A stretch of 64,000 nt of DNA from the NCBI GenBank assembly GCA_028641055.1, contig CM054062.1, positions 239,230,528 through 239,294,527 on the forward strand, read 5' to 3'. Position 1 is the stretch's first letter. Each line of letters begins with the position of its first letter. Of the stretch, positions 35,312 through 46,021 are shown piece after piece. This stretch comes from Alopecurus myosuroides (lineage: Eukaryota; Streptophyta; Magnoliopsida; Poales; Poaceae). The notes below the pieces were generated by a model, which was given only the letters and a program-made list of their open reading frames with translations, had not been told where the DNA came from and searched no databases. Both the position numbers and the translations under genes were made by a program.

Positions 35312-35960
35312 GCTAGTTCCAGGCAGCTAGTTTGGAGCTGCACAAGTGTAATGTGCATGTATAGCTGAGGCCGATGTGCATGCCTAACTAGCTAGTGCTG
35401 GCCATGACTTCCAAACCCAGCCTGGCGGAAACCTGTTATGAAGACAACCCAAAGTTGTTTATTTTGTTACGTCTTACATTGCTAGACCAACTTGGCATGG
35501 TGTACTCAGTTTTGTTGGCAACATTTTGTATCACACTTTCCTGGACTTGGAGCTACCTAGGCAGTTTGGATATGTGTAGTAGCATTGTAGTTTGCATGTA
35601 AAGCTGATTCCTCTGCAGCAAAGATGTCTGTCATCCGTGGTTCTTGTGTGCCATCCAAACATTTTTCTTAATTAAGCTGAACCTCCTGTTATAAATTGAG
35701 TGATGTGTGATGAAAATGTCCAAAATAGAGTCATGTTCATGCCAAAATTTCCTACATTTTTGCTAATTAAGCTCCAGTTAATTTCTTCTTAACTAGGCTG
35801 TGTTATTTCATTGGTTATAGTTCGTGTTTGAGCAATGCAAGTACACCAATACCCGTTTCTTATTTATGCCTTTACAGTTCTTGGTCATAGACTGGAGCAG
35901 CTCCTCGATCAAGTCCCTGAGCAGCTATTGCTGACCACCAGTCGGACCTGCTGCTGCCGG
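35312..35960 (+). repeat. local duplication B, copy 1
   Basis: Colinear with 36303-36930. Shared landmarks in order are GCTAGTTTGGAG, CGGAAACCTGTTATGAAGACA, GGCAGTTTGGATATGT, TGTGTGCCATCCAAA, TTCTTAATTAAGCTGAACC and GAGCAGCTCC, then GTCCCTGAGC. Intron-like AT-rich text precedes a GC-rich exon-like end. Confidence 0.8.
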
Positions 35961-36302
35961 CGAGGCCATCGACGGTGAGTTCATGTTCATCCAGTGATCT
36001 CCTATACTTATTTGGTACCATAGCCATCGTGCCTCTGCTCCAGCATCGAGCCGACAACATACTGGTTTAGGTCCATTGGTGGTAACTAATCGCTCGATGA
36101 TGTTATTGTTGTTTGGTTACCCCCTAGTTATGGTTCCATAGTATAACCTGTTGATACGTGTAATTGATATCGTTTAGGTCATTTGAGCGACGGGTTCTAG
36201 TATTTATTGTTATCATCAGCATGACATGCATCATGACCGAATACTGGGCAACTTGGTATTTGGTATTATTTGGTATAACCTGAGATCCTGATCGGATCTC
36301 GA

Positions 36303-36930
36303 CAGCTAGTTTGGAGTTGCACAAGTAGTGTGCATGCCTAGCTAGCTGGTGCTAGCCATGGCTGCAAATGCGGCTGGCCGGAAACCTGTTATGAAGACAG
36401 GATGGAAGTTGATTATTTTGTTGCATCTTAAATTGGTAGACCAATTCTGAGCGACCTGGGCAGTTTGGATATGTATAGTAGCATCATAGTTAGCATATAT
36501 ATGTATGATTCGTCTGCAGCAGAGTTGTTGATTGTCATCCATGCTTGTTGTGTGCCATTCAAATATTCTTTCTTGATTAAGCTGAACCTTTTTGGTATAT
36601 TTGATTGTTGTGTGAGGAAAAACTCTCCAAAATGCAGCCATTGTCATGTCAAATTTCATACATTCTTGCTAATTAACCTTCAATTAATTTCTGCTTAACT
36701 AAATCTCGTACATTCTAGTGGTCTCTGCCTACTAGCTTGTGCCATTTCGTCGATATAATAGCCTTGCCTGTTGTTGGTTGAATTATGTTTGAACAATGCA
36801 AGTACCTGGATACTCGCTTCTTATTTATGCCTTTTACAATTCTTTGTCATAGCCTGTCGTGCCACCCGGAGCAGCTCCCTGACCAAGTCCCTGAGCTGTT
36901 GTTGCTGGCCACCACTCCGACCTCCTGCTG
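36303..36930 (+). repeat. local duplication B, copy 2
   Basis: Second copy, about 0.99 kb downstream of copy 1, with many substitutions and indels. The exon-like end reads FEQCKYLDTRFLFMPF before the GC-rich CCACCCGGAGCAGCTCCCTG part. Duplicating an intron-exon unit in tandem is typical of unequal crossing-over. Confidence 0.8.
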
Positions 36931-37727
36931 CCGGTGCTGCTTCTGGGATCTCAGTGGCCTCCCGCACAATGCGCGCTGCAGTAGCCTCGTCTACCTCCAG
37001 CTTTGATTACCTATTCGGCTCCCGCTGTCGTGCGACGCCGGGAGTTTACAGCGGAGGGGTTGTTGTCTCAGCCCTCGGCTACGAATCTTCTCCAGTGAGC
37101 TCTGCTTAATCCCTTGATCTTCTCTACATGCTCTTCCATGGTTGTTCTATGCCCCGGCTATCGATCCAATGCTCTGTTGGTTTAGATTTTAGAGGTGCTG
37201 GTATGATTTCTAGGATTTATATGGTGATGGCAGCCATTTCATGTCTGACAAATACATATACCATATAAGCTGAAAACAAAGAAATAAGCATCTCATTAGA
37301 AGAATACGCATATATTGTTGTTGGTTTGTGTGTTCAGATTTGAGTAAAACACATACTGCATACTTGTCATGATGTCATGAGCTGTTTCTGTTTGCAAACT
37401 ACCTTGCTCCTGTGATAGCTGGAGATTCACACTACCTATTTGGATAGCTGGAGTAATTTGTGAAATCGCGGGTATTTGCCTACTCGGGTGCGTTCACAAT
37501 AACTACAAGCAGGAAGTTGCAAGAAGGTACCCGCTGGTCTGCTGGCAGCCTTGCTGGTGGCATTTGGCACCAATGAATGGGTTGCCAGATTCTGCATGTG
37601 TGCTTGGACCAGAGTTCCTCGTGCATGCATTGGCGAAACGCCAAAATATTATTGTGGTTAGTTATAACCAATTATTGAAATCTGAGATAGTCGATAGAAT
37701 ATTATTTGGCATCTATTGCACTGGTGT
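36931..37727. other. end of the gene-like locus, no supported exon
   Basis: A GC-rich stretch to about 37100 could be a terminal exon. The rest is AT-rich without supported features, and ends with the target site GGTGT (37723-37727) of the next retrotransposon. Confidence 0.3.
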
Positions 37728-38079
37728 TGGTAGGGGCTAGGGTTCTACCGGATCTAGGGCAGAGATTGTAGGGGTGGAAGTGGGGGCGGAGAGGTTGGGA
37801 GGCTCGGCGCCGGCGGCGTGGCGCCGTCGCGGAGGAAGAAGGGCGGCGGCTAGGGTTTGGTGCGGCTGGGGCGGGGGTCTCTCGTCTCCCTTCAGGAGAC
37901 GAGACAGTATGATACTGATTATTGTCTATTCAATCACGAAGGGATACATGTGTTTATATAGGAGGACGGCCTCCTCTAAACCCTAATTTACTTGGGCTAA
38001 GCCCCTAATTTCCTTGGGCTAAGCCCACAACTAGCCACTAGTCGACTTCTTGCGTGTATACTGTAATCCGACCATAACA
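37728..38079 (-). repeat. 3' LTR of the Reina-like element
   Basis: It starts TGGTAGGGGC and ends CCATAACA on the plus strand. A TATATAAACACATG promoter motif is visible on the minus strand near 37948-37960. The stop codon of the pol reading frame (38031) lies within this LTR. Confidence 0.9.
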
Positions 38080-39650
38080 TCTCTCCCCGCCTTCTCAAAC
38101 AGCTCGTCCTCGAGCTGAACTTCTGGAAACTGTTGGCGGAGATCTTCAAGCTTCTCCCAGGTCGCCTCCCCCTCTGGCATGCCTGTCCAATGCACCAAGA
38201 CGTGCCAGACTCCACGGCGCTGCTGTGCCTTCAGCACGCGAGCCACACTTGCCGGGGCAGGCTCGAGACGACCATCCGAAATCGGTGGAAGAACTGGTGG
38301 TGCAGATGGAGGGTCGCCACGGTAGGCCTTCAGGAGGCCGACGTTGAAGACGTCGTGGAGGCGCGATCCCTCGGGCAGCTGAAGATGATACGCGAGCGTG
38401 CCGATGCGCTCCAGCACACGGAAGGGACCCACGTAACGAGGCCCCAACTTGCGCCGGGAGCGCGGGTCCAAGGACTGGGTCGTCCGGTGAAGAAGGCGTA
38501 GCCAGACCCAGTCGCCCACCGCAAACTCCGCCTCACGATGGTGTGCATCATAGTACCTCCTGGCCAGCTGCTGAGCCTGAAGAAGTCGCTGGCGTGCCTC
38601 AGCCAGTATATCATCGCGGGTTCGCAGCAGGTGGCCATGGTGAGTGCGGAACGCCGTCTTTGCGATGTCGTCCGGGTGCATGCGCACCTGATGATAGCCC
38701 GAGCGCAAATCCAGCTTGGTGAAGAAGCGCGCGCCGTGCAGCTCGTCCAGGAGCTCATCCACGACGGGGATGGGGAACTTGTCCTTGGACGTCACGACGT
38801 TGAGGGCGCGGAAGTCGATGCAGAAACGCCACGTGCCGTCGGCCTTGCGCACAAGGAGCACGGGCGCGGAAAACGGAGACGTCGAAATCCGAATGATGCC
38901 CTGTGCCAGCATGACCGCCACCTGGCGCTCGAGCTCGTCCTTCTGCAGCTGTGGGTACCGGTATGGCCGCACGGCGACGGGCGCCGTGTTCGGCAGCAGG
39001 TGGATGCGGTGGTCACAGGGCCGCGATGGGGGAGGGCCCTGCGGCTCGTCGAAGATGTCGTCGTGCTGCTGCAGTAAGTCGGCCAAGAGGGGATGCGCCT
39101 CGTCAAGCGCGTCGGCCAGCAGGTGGAGCCGCGGTGATGCGCCGGTGCTGCTCAAGCCCGTCCAGTGAACACGGCGGCCGCCCTCGCGCCAGAAGATAAG
39201 GGACAGCACGTCGAGATCCCACAGGATAGGGCCTAACGTGCGCAGGAAATCGACGCCGAGGATGAAGTCGTAGCAGCCCAAGTCGATGCCGACGCAGTCG
39301 ATGGAGAACGGCTCGTCGCCTACGAGCATGGGAACCTGTCGCGCTATGCCCTTGCACGTAAGACGGTCCCCGTTGGCAACGGTGACGCTGTACGTCTCGG
39401 GTCCCGCCGGCTGTAAGGCGAGGCGGCGCATGATGGTGTTGGACAAGAAGTTGTGCGTAGAGCCCGTGTCCACCAGAGCAGTAAGGCGCTCCCCATTGAT
39501 CTTCACCGGGAGCAGCATCGTCTTCGCCGTCGTGATGCCCGCCATAGCATGAAGAGAGATGACGCAGGAGGATGCATCGACCGGCCCGTAGGTCGTGATG
39601 CCGGCCGTAGTGACGGTGGCGGCCTCGAGCTCGGCGGTGAGGGCCGCCAT
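38031..39650 (-). CDS. in-frame fusion ORF: protease, partial RT, integrase tail, chromodomain
   Basis: The open frame of 539 codons has no stop. Order on the protein: protease with [12 protein letters not shown] (about residues 58-69); the N-terminal reverse transcriptase region with [37 protein letters not shown] and [16 protein letters not shown], ending at FRTHHGHL. It then jumps directly to integrase C-terminal sequence ([20 protein letters not shown] and GDWVWLRLL, then [12 protein letters not shown]), and a chromodomain-like end with [20 protein letters not shown]. The catalytic YxDD box, RNase H and the integrase DDE core are absent. The deletion preserves frame, so a fused protein could be made, but reverse transcription and integration activity are not expected. 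Confidence 0.9.
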   Translation of the reverse strand: MAALTAELEAATVTTAGITTYGPVDASSCVISLHAMAGITTAKTMLLPVKINGERLTALVDTGSTHNFLSNTIMRRLALQPAGPETYSVTVANGDRLTCKGIARQVPMLVGDEPFSIDCVGIDLGCYDFILGVDFLRTLGPILWDLDVLSLIFWREGGRRVHWTGLSSTGASPRLHLLADALDEAHPLLADLLQQHDDIFDEPQGPPPSRPCDHRIHLLPNTAPVAVRPYRYPQLQKDELERQVAVMLAQGIIRISTSPFSAPVLLVRKADGTWRFCIDFRALNVVTSKDKFPIPVVDELLDELHGARFFTKLDLRSGYHQVRMHPDDIAKTAFRTHHGHLLRTRDDILAEARQRLLQAQQLARRYYDAHHREAEFAVGDWVWLRLLHRTTQSLDPRSRRKLGPRYVGPFRVLERIGTLAYHLQLPEGSRLHDVFNVGLLKAYRGDPPSAPPVLPPISDGRLEPAPASVARVLKAQQRRGVWHVLVHWTGMPEGEATWEKLEDLRQQFPEVQLEDELFEKAGRDVMVGLQYTRKKSTSG

Positions 39651-40853
39651 GTCGGCGTCGTCGACAGTCTCCAGGTAAAAGAGGCGGGCGCACGTGTGGC
39701 CCGGCGCATACTGCTCGTCGCAGTTGAAGCACAGTCCCTTGCGGCGCCTATCGAGCTGCTCCGCAGCCGTCAGCCGTCAGCCGCTTGAAGGGGCGGGTCG
39801 GCGCAGGGGGACCCGTGGGCGCGGCCTCCGGCGCGGGGCGCGGCGGGGCGGCGGGCGCCAAGGCGGGGCGAGTGCTGCTCCGTTGCCTCGTAGGCCCGTG
39901 CGTAGTACATGGCCGTCTGCAGGTCCTCAGGCTGGCGCATCTCGACGTCGACGCGGATGTGGTCGGGGAGGCCGCCGACGAAGAGATCGGCGTGCTGCCG
40001 TGCCGAGACGGCCGGGGCATGGCACGCGAGCGCCTGAAAGCAGTCGGCGAAGTCCTGGACCATGGTGGTGAAGGTGATACGTCTCAACTCGGCGAGACGG
40101 CTGCCGCGGAGAGGCGGTCCAAACCGCTGGAGGCACAGGCCGCTCGAGGGCGTAGTACCAAGTCTGCGCGGCGCCCCGTAGGTGATAGGAGGCGATCCAC
40201 GTGCGGTCGGAGCTGAGCGTCCGCTGCCCCCGAAAGAACTGCTCACACTGGTTCAGCCAGTTCAGGGGGTCGGTTGCGCCGTCGTAGGTGGCGAATTCCA
40301 GCTTGGTGAAGCGGGGCGGCTGCTGTGCTGGCTGCGGGACCCCGTAGGCGCCCTCCGGGCGGCCTGGGGCGAAGGACATGCTGTCGGCGAAGGGAGCAGC
40401 AAACCCGCCCAGACCGCCAAAGGTGTGGGCAGGCTGCTGAACCGTCGTCCGTGCCGCAGCCTGAGTGTAGACGGGAGGAGTGTCGGCCCATGTGGGGATC
40501 GGCGAGGGCGACGCCGGCCACTGGAACGCGGGGCGGCCCTTGCTGGCGATGGGGGCCGGCGGTGGCGGGGTGGCGGACACGGCCGGAGCAGCGGCCGCCG
40601 GGGGCGGCGGGTGCTGGCCCGCCTTGAGCTCGGCGAGCTCGAGTCGGATGGCGCGGAGGTTGTCGGCGAGGTCCGCCAGTGCCGCGGGCAGGAGGTCGAG
40701 GCCCGTGGCTGGTGAGCGCGCGGCGGCGGTCTGGGTGGCAGCCGCGCTAGCCCCCTGGTCGGCGGTGGTGATGGCCCCCGGCTGCGCGTGTGCGCCTGTC
40801 ATGGCGGCGGAGGTGGCGGCGATGGTGGGGGTGGGAAGGCCTGTGGAACCCAT
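39651..40853 (-). pseudogene. gypsy gag, frameshifted
   Basis: The start is most likely the ATG at 40853 (MGSTGLPTPTIAATS). A Pro/Ala-rich N-terminal half is followed by the retrotransposon gag core with FTKLEFATYDGATDPLNWLN and QCEQFFRGQRTL, then SYHLRGAAQTWYYALE. The frame changes near 40150 and continues as FTTMVQDFADCFQALACHA and LFVGGLPDHIRVDVEM. A second change near 39770 leads to a zinc-knuckle-like [14 protein letters not shown]. Two frameshifts in an element with nearly identical LTRs suggest early decay, or mobilisation by proteins supplied in trans. Confidence 0.8.
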
Positions 40854-40861
40854 TAGACCTA

Positions 40862-40876
40862 GGCAATCTGATACCA
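40862..40876 (-). other. primer binding site of the Reina-like element
   Basis: On the minus strand it reads TGGTATCAGATTGCC, a few bases inside the 5' LTR end at 40880. The first ten bases match the initiator methionine tRNA 3' end. Confidence 0.8.
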
Positions 40877-40879
40877 AAG

Positions 40880-41231
40880 TGGTAGGGGCTAGGGTTCTAC
40901 CGGATCTAGGGCGGAGATTGTAGGGGTGGAAGTGGGGGCGGAGAGGTTGGGAGGCTCGGCGCCGGCGGCGTGGCGCCCTCGCGGAGGAAGAAGGGCGGCG
41001 GCTAGGGTTTGGTGCGGCTGGGGCGGGGGTCTCCCGTCTCCCTTCAGGAGACGAGACAGTATGATACTGATTATTGTCTATTCAATCACGAAGGGATACA
41101 TGTGTTTATATAGGAGGACGGCCTCCTCTAAACCCTAATTTACTTGGGCTAAGCCCCTAATTTCCTTGGGCTAAGCCCACAACTAGCCACTAGTCGACTT
41201 CTTGCGTGTATACTGTAATCCGACCATAACA
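40880..41231 (-). repeat. 5' LTR of the Reina-like element
   Basis: Same length as the partner LTR. The visible differences are AGGGCAG/AGGGCGG, GCCGTCGC/GCCCTCGC and CTCTCG/CTCCCG, so identity is about 99 percent. Confidence 0.9.
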
Positions 41232-41605
41232 GGTGTACATGTAGTCATAAGGATTGTTCCTTGCCTCTAGGGATTTGTTGTTGATGTTGTGCTAAAAGAA
41301 ATCCCTACTTCTTGATGCAAGATTTTAGATCCAATGCAGACAGTAAGTCAGTAACCTTGAGGATTTTGTATGAGAAACTAGAATCTATTGTTTCTCCTAC
41401 GTATAGGTATGCGCAAAAGCCTTGGACTATAATGCATCGTACCAGGTTTTCTACAGAATTTTCTAGGTTAAAAAGTCACGAATGCCACCTGGTAGTGATG
41501 TGTTTTTTCCTTTGTATTTTGGAAATGCTTTCCTGGTTGCCACCTTGCCTATGGTCTGATGGTGCCCCTTTTCACCTTGAGCTGTGACTTTGGTTGTTTA
41601 TAGTT

Positions 41606-42299
41606 TCTTTTGAAGATTAAAAATTACTATATTGAGTCAGCAAGCCGCCTCATTAAAAACCTTCCAGCCCCCTTAGGTACCCTGGTAAGGAAAAGAGTGC
41701 GTCTGAAACTTGCTGCTCCCCAATCAACCAGTTGCCTCAAAGAGGCTTGCGTCGTTTACAAGCAGTGTTCGGATATAATCAGGAGGGTCTTCGTGCCACA
41801 CAGAGGAAATACATCCATCTGCATTACTAGCTAGGGCATGAGCCACTAAATTACTCTCTCTAGGAGCAAACACGAAATCTATAGAACTAAAACCCTGGGC
41901 TAGCAAGGTACACTCCTCGTAAATTGCCGCCGCTGGTCCCGCCGAGTTCCCAGCCTCATGCATTGTGTTGATCACCTCCATACAGTCACTATTAACGATG
42001 ATCTTCGAGCACCTGAGCCGCCCTGCTAAAATGAGCCCATCTCTTAAAGCTCTCGCTTCCGCCATTGGTGCACTTCCGACATACGGAAGACCACAGCTGC
42101 TTCCCGCGATGAAAGTGTTGTAGCTAGTAACTGCTCCCGTCCCTCCCATCTCAGTCGTGGATGAGAAAGAAGCGTCAACGTTGAGTTTTACATACCCCTC
42201 TCTGGGTTTCTCCCAGCCGTGCCTCTTTACTTTGCTATTTGGTTTACTGGCACGATAGTAACTCGCTGCAATCGTTTCAATTTCTTGTGCTGACCTTGC
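41606..42299 (-). mobile_element. 5'-truncated LINE tail with target duplication
   Basis: A 15-bp direct repeat TGGTTGTTTATAGTT lies at 41591-41605 and 42300-42314. The segment between encodes an RNase H domain on the minus strand, followed by a short 3' UTR. A long variable duplication plus severe 5' truncation fits L1-type LINE insertion. A long poly(A) is not present: the 3' end reads AATTTTTAATCTTCAAAAGA on the minus strand. Confidence 0.8.
41724..42299 (-). pseudogene. LINE RNase H domain (RVT_3-like), truncated
   Basis: The reading includes GYVKLNVDASFSSTTEMGGT, APMAEARALRDGLILAGRLR, KIIVNSDCMEVINTMHE and FVFAPRESNLVAHALAS, which are the D, E, D and H/D blocks of the RNase H-like domain found at the end of plant LINE ORF2. 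No stop interrupts the domain. The frame stays open past 42299 into host sequence by chance. Endonuclease and reverse transcriptase are lost. Confidence 0.85.
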
Positions 42300-42314
42300 T
42301 GGTTGTTTATAGTT

Positions 42315-43559
42315 GTGTGGGATATCAGGCTTACAATCCGTAGTAGAAGATCGGTTTATTAAGAAAAACAATAGGTTAAGTTAATTAGAATGCTCCATTT
42401 ATATTTTAGTTTACATGCTCAAAGGTTTTATTTACTTGGTGCTGCTTGCTAGCCGGGTGGTATCTCAAACTAATATGTTGCATCATTTTGCATTCCTCCC
42501 AGTTGGGCTCGGCTGCCCTTGAACGATGACGAGCTGTTGTTCTGAGAACGCCAAGATGGTGTGAGAGGCGGCGGCCTGTGCTCGTGTGTGACAGCGAAGA
42601 CAGCTACGCCGCTCGTCCATGAGGATCTAAACATTGCTGATGTTGTGGTCTCTGTGAAGATAGGAGAACGTGTTCAAGTCCAGCTTTGTGCTTGCTGTAG
42701 TGTGCAGATTTTATGGTCAGAGTCTTAATCCGTTTACAGAGTTGACTAGTTATGAAGTGCATGTGCGTGGCTGCTGATTGATTTTTTTTTTCTTTCTAAA
42801 AAAAAGCTGCACATTTGCCGAAATGTAGTCCAGACCTGTGTAGTGCCACGAGAGATGTTGCATAGGATGGTTGCCAGTATGTCTCTTTGTCGTATGAAGT
42901 TGCACCCGTGGTTTGTACAAATTATTATGCCTCGAAACGAAACATTTATTTCCTGTGTATTGATCGTTTGCTCCCATCTTAACTGATCTAGTTATAATAG
43001 TTTTGACGCATCCCTGGACTGTCCGTCAGACATGAAGCTAGCTCTCTTGGTATTCTCTATCTGTGAAATATCACGACTGATCCGTAGGAAGGCAGATCAA
43101 AATCTTAATAACCAGAAAACAACTTAATTGGATGGATGGATGATTTGCGCTACTCTCTCCTTTTTTTTTTTTGGTTTTATATTACCAGAGGAAATAAATC
43201 ATTTGAAACTTTAGAAACGAATCGCACGGAAACGCTATGGTTGGGGAAAGAAAATCATGTTTTGTAAGGTAAGTTTTGCCCCCATCCCAATATTTCTCTC
43301 TTGGCATTTATTTGCTCGCGCCTGTTGCGCTCCTCCCATTATAATGGCTAGAAAATAGAGGCGCTCCGGTTTAAATTAGAAGCGCAGCACATGGCTGTAA
43401 TCAATCGGAAGATTGAATAAGGAGATTCACCCAGCATAATTATCGCCACGTCACCGATCTGTAGCACTAGAGCATCTTGGCCGCAGGATCCTTTTCATCT
43501 TGACCCACCATAATCAGTGTTAATCTTTTTTTTTCCTTCCCACGAGCTGGCTACCCCCT
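42315..43559. other. intergenic or gene-remnant DNA, no supported feature
   Basis: A mixed-composition stretch. A short GC-rich part near 42500-42640 could be exon debris of the upstream locus. No splice-consistent frame was found. Confidence 0.3.
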
Positions 43560-43563
43560 CTAC

Positions 43564-45489
43564 TTATACGCGCCGAGCGTCAGTTGAGCCGCGCGCGGTC
43601 ATCGCGCGACTTGCGACTTGAGGACTTGGGCGAGGGCGATTCAGCAGAAGAGCGGGTGTGGGTGGTGTGATCGGCCCACACAAATCTCCGTGCACCAGCT
43701 CGAGTGGGCGATGCGCCCGGAAGCGCGCCTTCTGAGGGAAGGACAGGCGCCGCTGCTTCCCTGCCAAGCAAGCTTCGCAGAGCTCGTCGGCGTGTTTTAT
43801 GTGCGGCAGCCCGCGGACGGGGTCCCCGCGCGCCATCTTCTGTACGCCGTCGAAGTTTAGGTGGCCGAGACGCGCGTGCCAGCGCCATGCCTCGGACAAG
43901 TGCCCGACAGCAAGGCAGACTGGCTGCACCGGGCGGAACGTCAGGCGGTAGAGGCGGTTCCCTGAGCGCCTCACCTTCACGAGCAATCGGCGGCGACGAT
44001 CTCTGACGGTGAGCACTCCACGGTGAATGTGGATATCGTACCAGTTCTTGTCCAGCTGGCCCAAGCTCACCACACTGCTCTGAAGTGCTGGAATGTAGAA
44101 CACGTCACGGAAGGATTGGTGATCCCCTCCGTCGATGGCGAAGACCACCGTCCCACGCCCTTGGATGTCGACGACGGAGCCGTCGGCGAAGCACACCTTG
44201 CCCGCCACCGAACGATCAAGCTCGGCGAACGCGGCGAGTGAGCCCGTCATGTGGTTTGTCGCGCCCGTGTCGAGGAACCACACTTCCCCGTCCTCTTCCG
44301 CGCCGAGCTTGGGCGTGATCACCGCCCTCTCCTCGTTGAGGAACACTTGGCCGCCGGTGTGAGCAGGCGCCTCGATCCCAGCCTCCTTGGCCGTGTCCGC
44401 GGTGACCGTCTGGGTCATGCGCTCATGCACGTCGGTGACGCACACCATGTTCAGGCGTGGATCGTCGTCTTCCTCCGCCTGGGCGAGATGGGCGGCGCCA
44501 GTCGCTGCTGCCGCAGCCTCGTCCCTCTGCCTTTTGTGGCACTCACGGGCCCAATGTCCTTTCTTGCCGCAGTATTTGCACTTCTCCTTGTCGATGATCT
44601 CGCCGTTGGGGCCGCGTGGCGGAGGCGCAGATTGCCGGGGTTGCCCGGCCTTGCCTCCGTCGTTGGCGCGCGTGCCAGTGCGGCCGCCACCCCTCCTGGA
44701 GTTCCCGCCACCGCGGGGCTGTCGCTTGCGAGTCTCCCACTGCTGCTCTGTGAGGAGCAGCTGGCCCCCGCTAGTGCCTCCACCACGATCCTCATCGAGG
44801 CGGGCCTCGCAGGCGCGCAGGTGGCCAGTGACCTCCTCAACCGACAGGGTCGACGGATCCATGAGCGTCTCGATCGAGAACACTATCTGCACAAAGCGTG
44901 AGGGAACTACAGCCAGGAATTTCCTTACGATTTTCTCCTCCGTGATGTCGTCGCCGAACCAGCGCAGTGAGGATGCGAGATTTGAGATCCGCATCGCAAA
45001 TTCGTCGATCTTCTCCCCGTCCTTGAAGGCCACGGTCTCGAATTCGGCTCGCAGGCGTCGCAGGTGCGTCTCCCGCACCCTGTCGCTCCCTTGCGACTGC
45101 ATCCGAATCGCTTCCCACGCCGCCTTGGCACTCCCTTTGCCAATGAGCATGCAGTGCATGTCAGTCGGCGTGGAGCCGAGCAGCACCGCCATCGTCTGCT
45201 TGTCCTCCCTCCTGGGGACGTCCTCGTCCTCGATGGCATCCCACAGGGACGCCGCCTACAGGTTTACCTCCATGACCATCGCCCAATGGTTGTAACTGGA
45301 GCGGGTCAGCATCGGGAAGGAGAGTTTGGTGCCGCTGCCGCCGGATTCGCGCACGACCTGCTGCACCACGACCTCGCCGCCGCCGCGTCGCGACAGGCTC
45401 CTGCCCCTGCTCTGCGAGCGCCGTCGTGAGCCGGGCGAGGCAGACAGCCCCTTGGATGCGGAAGGCGGTGACTTCTCGGCGCCAGTCAT
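43564..45489 (-). pseudogene. Copia gag-protease-integrase remnant
   Basis: The frame starts at 45489 and is interrupted once by TAG at 45256-45258, then is open to 43564. Visible parts: UBN2/gag (AVLLGSTPTDMHCMLIGKGS, THLRRLRAEFETVAFKDGEK, MRISNLASSLRWFGDDITEE), zinc knuckle CKYCGKKGHWARECHK, protease VWFLDTGATNHMTG, the pre-integrase HARLGHLNFDGVQKMARGDP with CEACLAGKQRRLSFP, and the first integrase residues LELVHGDLCGPI. Order protease before integrase and the LDTGATNHMT motif identify Copia. After CGPITPPTP the text is foreign. The single stop could come from CAG by one C-to-T change. Confidence 0.88.
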
Positions 45490-45506
45490 GATCACATGAT
45501 CTTTTA

Positions 45507-45519
45507 GGCTCTGATGCCA
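45507..45519 (-). other. primer binding site of the Copia element
   Basis: On the minus strand it reads TGGCATCAGAGCC, one base different from the usual TGGTATCAGAGCC, 2 bases from the LTR. Confidence 0.75.
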
Positions 45520-45521
45520 AT

Positions 45522-45861
45522 TGTTGTCTCTAATCGATTAGCTCACGTGTGATTCGGATGATGAACTCGACAGTGAGGTAGACGAGAGAGGTTTTGTGCT
45601 GCGCAACTGAATGCAGCGTTTTCTGTTTTCCTTTATTGATCAACGGAAGTAAACGTGCCCCGAGCGACGCGCTCAGCGACTGATCGTGTCATCCCACGAT
45701 CCGAGCTTCGTGCTGGGTGATCCTACTGCTTATCTCGATGGCGCACAACTCGCAACCAACCGGCTAACTAGCTAACAGAAACGGAAATAATCCCTAAGTT
45801 ATAACTGACGAAACTGAAACTTAACACCTAACAGCAGGGTTCAGACAGGGTTTAGCTAACA
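45522..45861 (-). repeat. 5' LTR of the truncated Copia element
   Basis: It begins TGTTGTCTC and ends TAGCTAACA on the plus strand, so it has TG..CA ends in its own orientation (TGTTAGCTAAACC start). There is no partner LTR in the window. Confidence 0.7.
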
Positions 45862-46021
45862 ACTTCTACTATATCAACATAAACTGCAAATCTTTTACCT
45901 CGAAAAAAAATGACAAAGTACATAACAAAACGATAGATCACGAGTACCAATAAATTCAATGAAATGTTCCGGATCACACATTGTCCCAAGGAGCATCACC
46001 CAAGCGGCCAACAAAATAGAT

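Larger units (their letters stand above)
37728..41231 (-). mobile_element. young non-autonomous chromoviral gypsy element, Reina-like
   Basis: Two 352-bp LTRs (37728-38079 and 40880-41231) differ at about three positions by eye. A 5-bp duplication GGTGT flanks both sides (37723-37727 and 41232-41236). The PBS lies next to the right LTR and a purine-rich tract next to the left LTR, so the element reads on the minus strand. Total length is 3.5 kb. The coding part holds gag, protease, the N-terminal half of reverse transcriptase, the integrase C-terminus and a chromodomain; the central enzymes are deleted. Short LTRs plus a chromodomain suggest the Reina clade. It needs proteins from a full-length relative to move. 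Confidence 0.92.
43560..45861 (-). mobile_element. truncated Ty1/Copia retrotransposon
   Basis: It comprises the 5' LTR (45522-45861), an adjacent PBS, then gag, protease and the start of integrase, all on the minus strand. The pol text ends abruptly near 43660 and no 3' LTR is present, so more than half of the element is deleted. The bases after the LTR (ACTTC) find no partner. Confidence 0.85.

Noticed and set aside
38330..40923. Long plus-strand frames over the Reina-like element
   Set aside because: They are shadows of the GC-rich minus-strand gag-pol and show no domain.
44251..45429. Plus-strand frames over the Copia gag region
   Set aside because: They overlap the minus-strand gag with clear zinc knuckle and protease motifs, so they are shadow frames.
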